From Selenomonadaceae bacterium (GTDB lineage: Bacteria > Bacillota > Negativicutes > Selenomonadales > Selenomonadaceae): a stretch of 5,517 bases of DNA. The notes beneath the pieces are model-generated. The model was not told where the DNA came from. It did no database searches and saw only the letters and a list, made by a program, of their open reading frames with translations. The stretch lies in the NCBI GenBank assembly GCA_017453765.1, contig JAFTEG010000271.1:1-5517 (forward strand). Reading direction: 5' to 3'. Positions 5,414 through 5,517 of this stretch are shown one piece after another (the first letter of the stretch is position 1; every line of letters starts with the position of its first letter). Position numbers and translations under genes: made by a program.

Positions 5414-5517
5414 TTAGCTTTCCAGTAAATTTTCGTAAAGTTCGGCAAGAGCGAGTTGCAAGTTGGTATTTTCAACCTCCAACTGTTCAATGCGCAATTT
5501 TTGATATTCGTCGTGAG
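5414..5517 (-). CDS. 3' end of small coiled-coil protein (5' end missing)
   Basis: The last 33 codons of a minus-strand gene are visible, ending with TAA at 5414-5416. The visible peptide (LRIEQLEVENTNLQLALAEL, then YENLLES) has a heptad-like spacing of Leu/Ile with Glu, Gln and Asn between, so a parallel coiled coil is likely. No ATG with an SD lies inside the visible part, so the start is beyond the right edge. Small coiled-coil proteins of this type often precede CD1375-like genes in Bacillota phages as far as I recall, but I cannot name a function. It could also be the tail end of a longer protein. The frame was chosen because it stays open to the window edge, shows sensible amino acid patterning and stops just before the repeat tract. 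Confidence 0.6.
   Translation of the reverse strand, partial: HDEYQKLRIEQLEVENTNLQLALAELYENLLES

Noticed and set aside
1..5517. A novel defence, toxin-antitoxin or enzymatic system
   Set aside because: All supported genes fit a standard siphophage head-tail and tail assembly order; the only genes without an assigned role are the micro-protein and the partial coiled-coil protein, and nothing in them indicates an enzyme or toxin.

Overview
This window is a late structural module of a tailed phage or prophage with a long-tailed (siphovirus-type) plan. Every gene I can support lies on the minus strand, so transcription runs from the right end (5517) to the left end (1). Gene content, purine-rich Shine-Dalgarno (SD) sequences of the AGGAGG type, the phi13-like major tail protein and a CD1375-like micro-protein point to a Bacillota (Firmicutes) host. 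A Negativicutes or Clostridia host is plausible, but the window has no host gene to prove it.

Layout in transcription order. (1) 5414-5517 is the 3' end of a small, probably coiled-coil protein whose start is outside the window. (2) 5357-5411 is an intergenic tract of seven degenerate 7-8 bp tandem repeats. (3) 5230-5340 is a 36-residue CD1375-family-like micro-protein. (4) 4856-5227 is a head-tail adaptor. (5) 4456-4872 is an HK97 gp10-like head-tail/tail completion protein. (6) 4077-4454 is a tail terminator. (7) 3529-4074 is the major tail (tube) protein. (8) 3204-3512 is tail assembly chaperone G, with the -1 frame extension at 3031-3261 that follows an A9 slip site and makes the G-T fusion. 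(9) 1-3015 is the tape measure protein: 1005 codons without a stop, running off the left end.

The genes work together in a conserved order. The adaptor, gp10-like protein and terminator finish the head-tail junction and the top of the tail. The chaperones G and G-T hold the tape measure and recruit tube subunits. The tape measure sets tail length while the tube protein polymerises around it. Genes are packed with gaps of 1-20 bases or small overlaps, and most SD sequences lie inside or right after the preceding gene, so the block is probably one translationally coupled operon. No promoter, terminator, tRNA, insertion sequence or CRISPR array is visible.

The points most worth a second look are the A9 frameshift site in the chaperone gene, the repeat tract that places stop codons in all three frames ahead of the micro-gene, the position of the coiled-coil/CD1375 pair upstream of the head-tail adaptor, and a four-copy degenerate helical-hairpin repeat inside the tape measure protein. 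I do not see an unknown enzymatic or defence system here.
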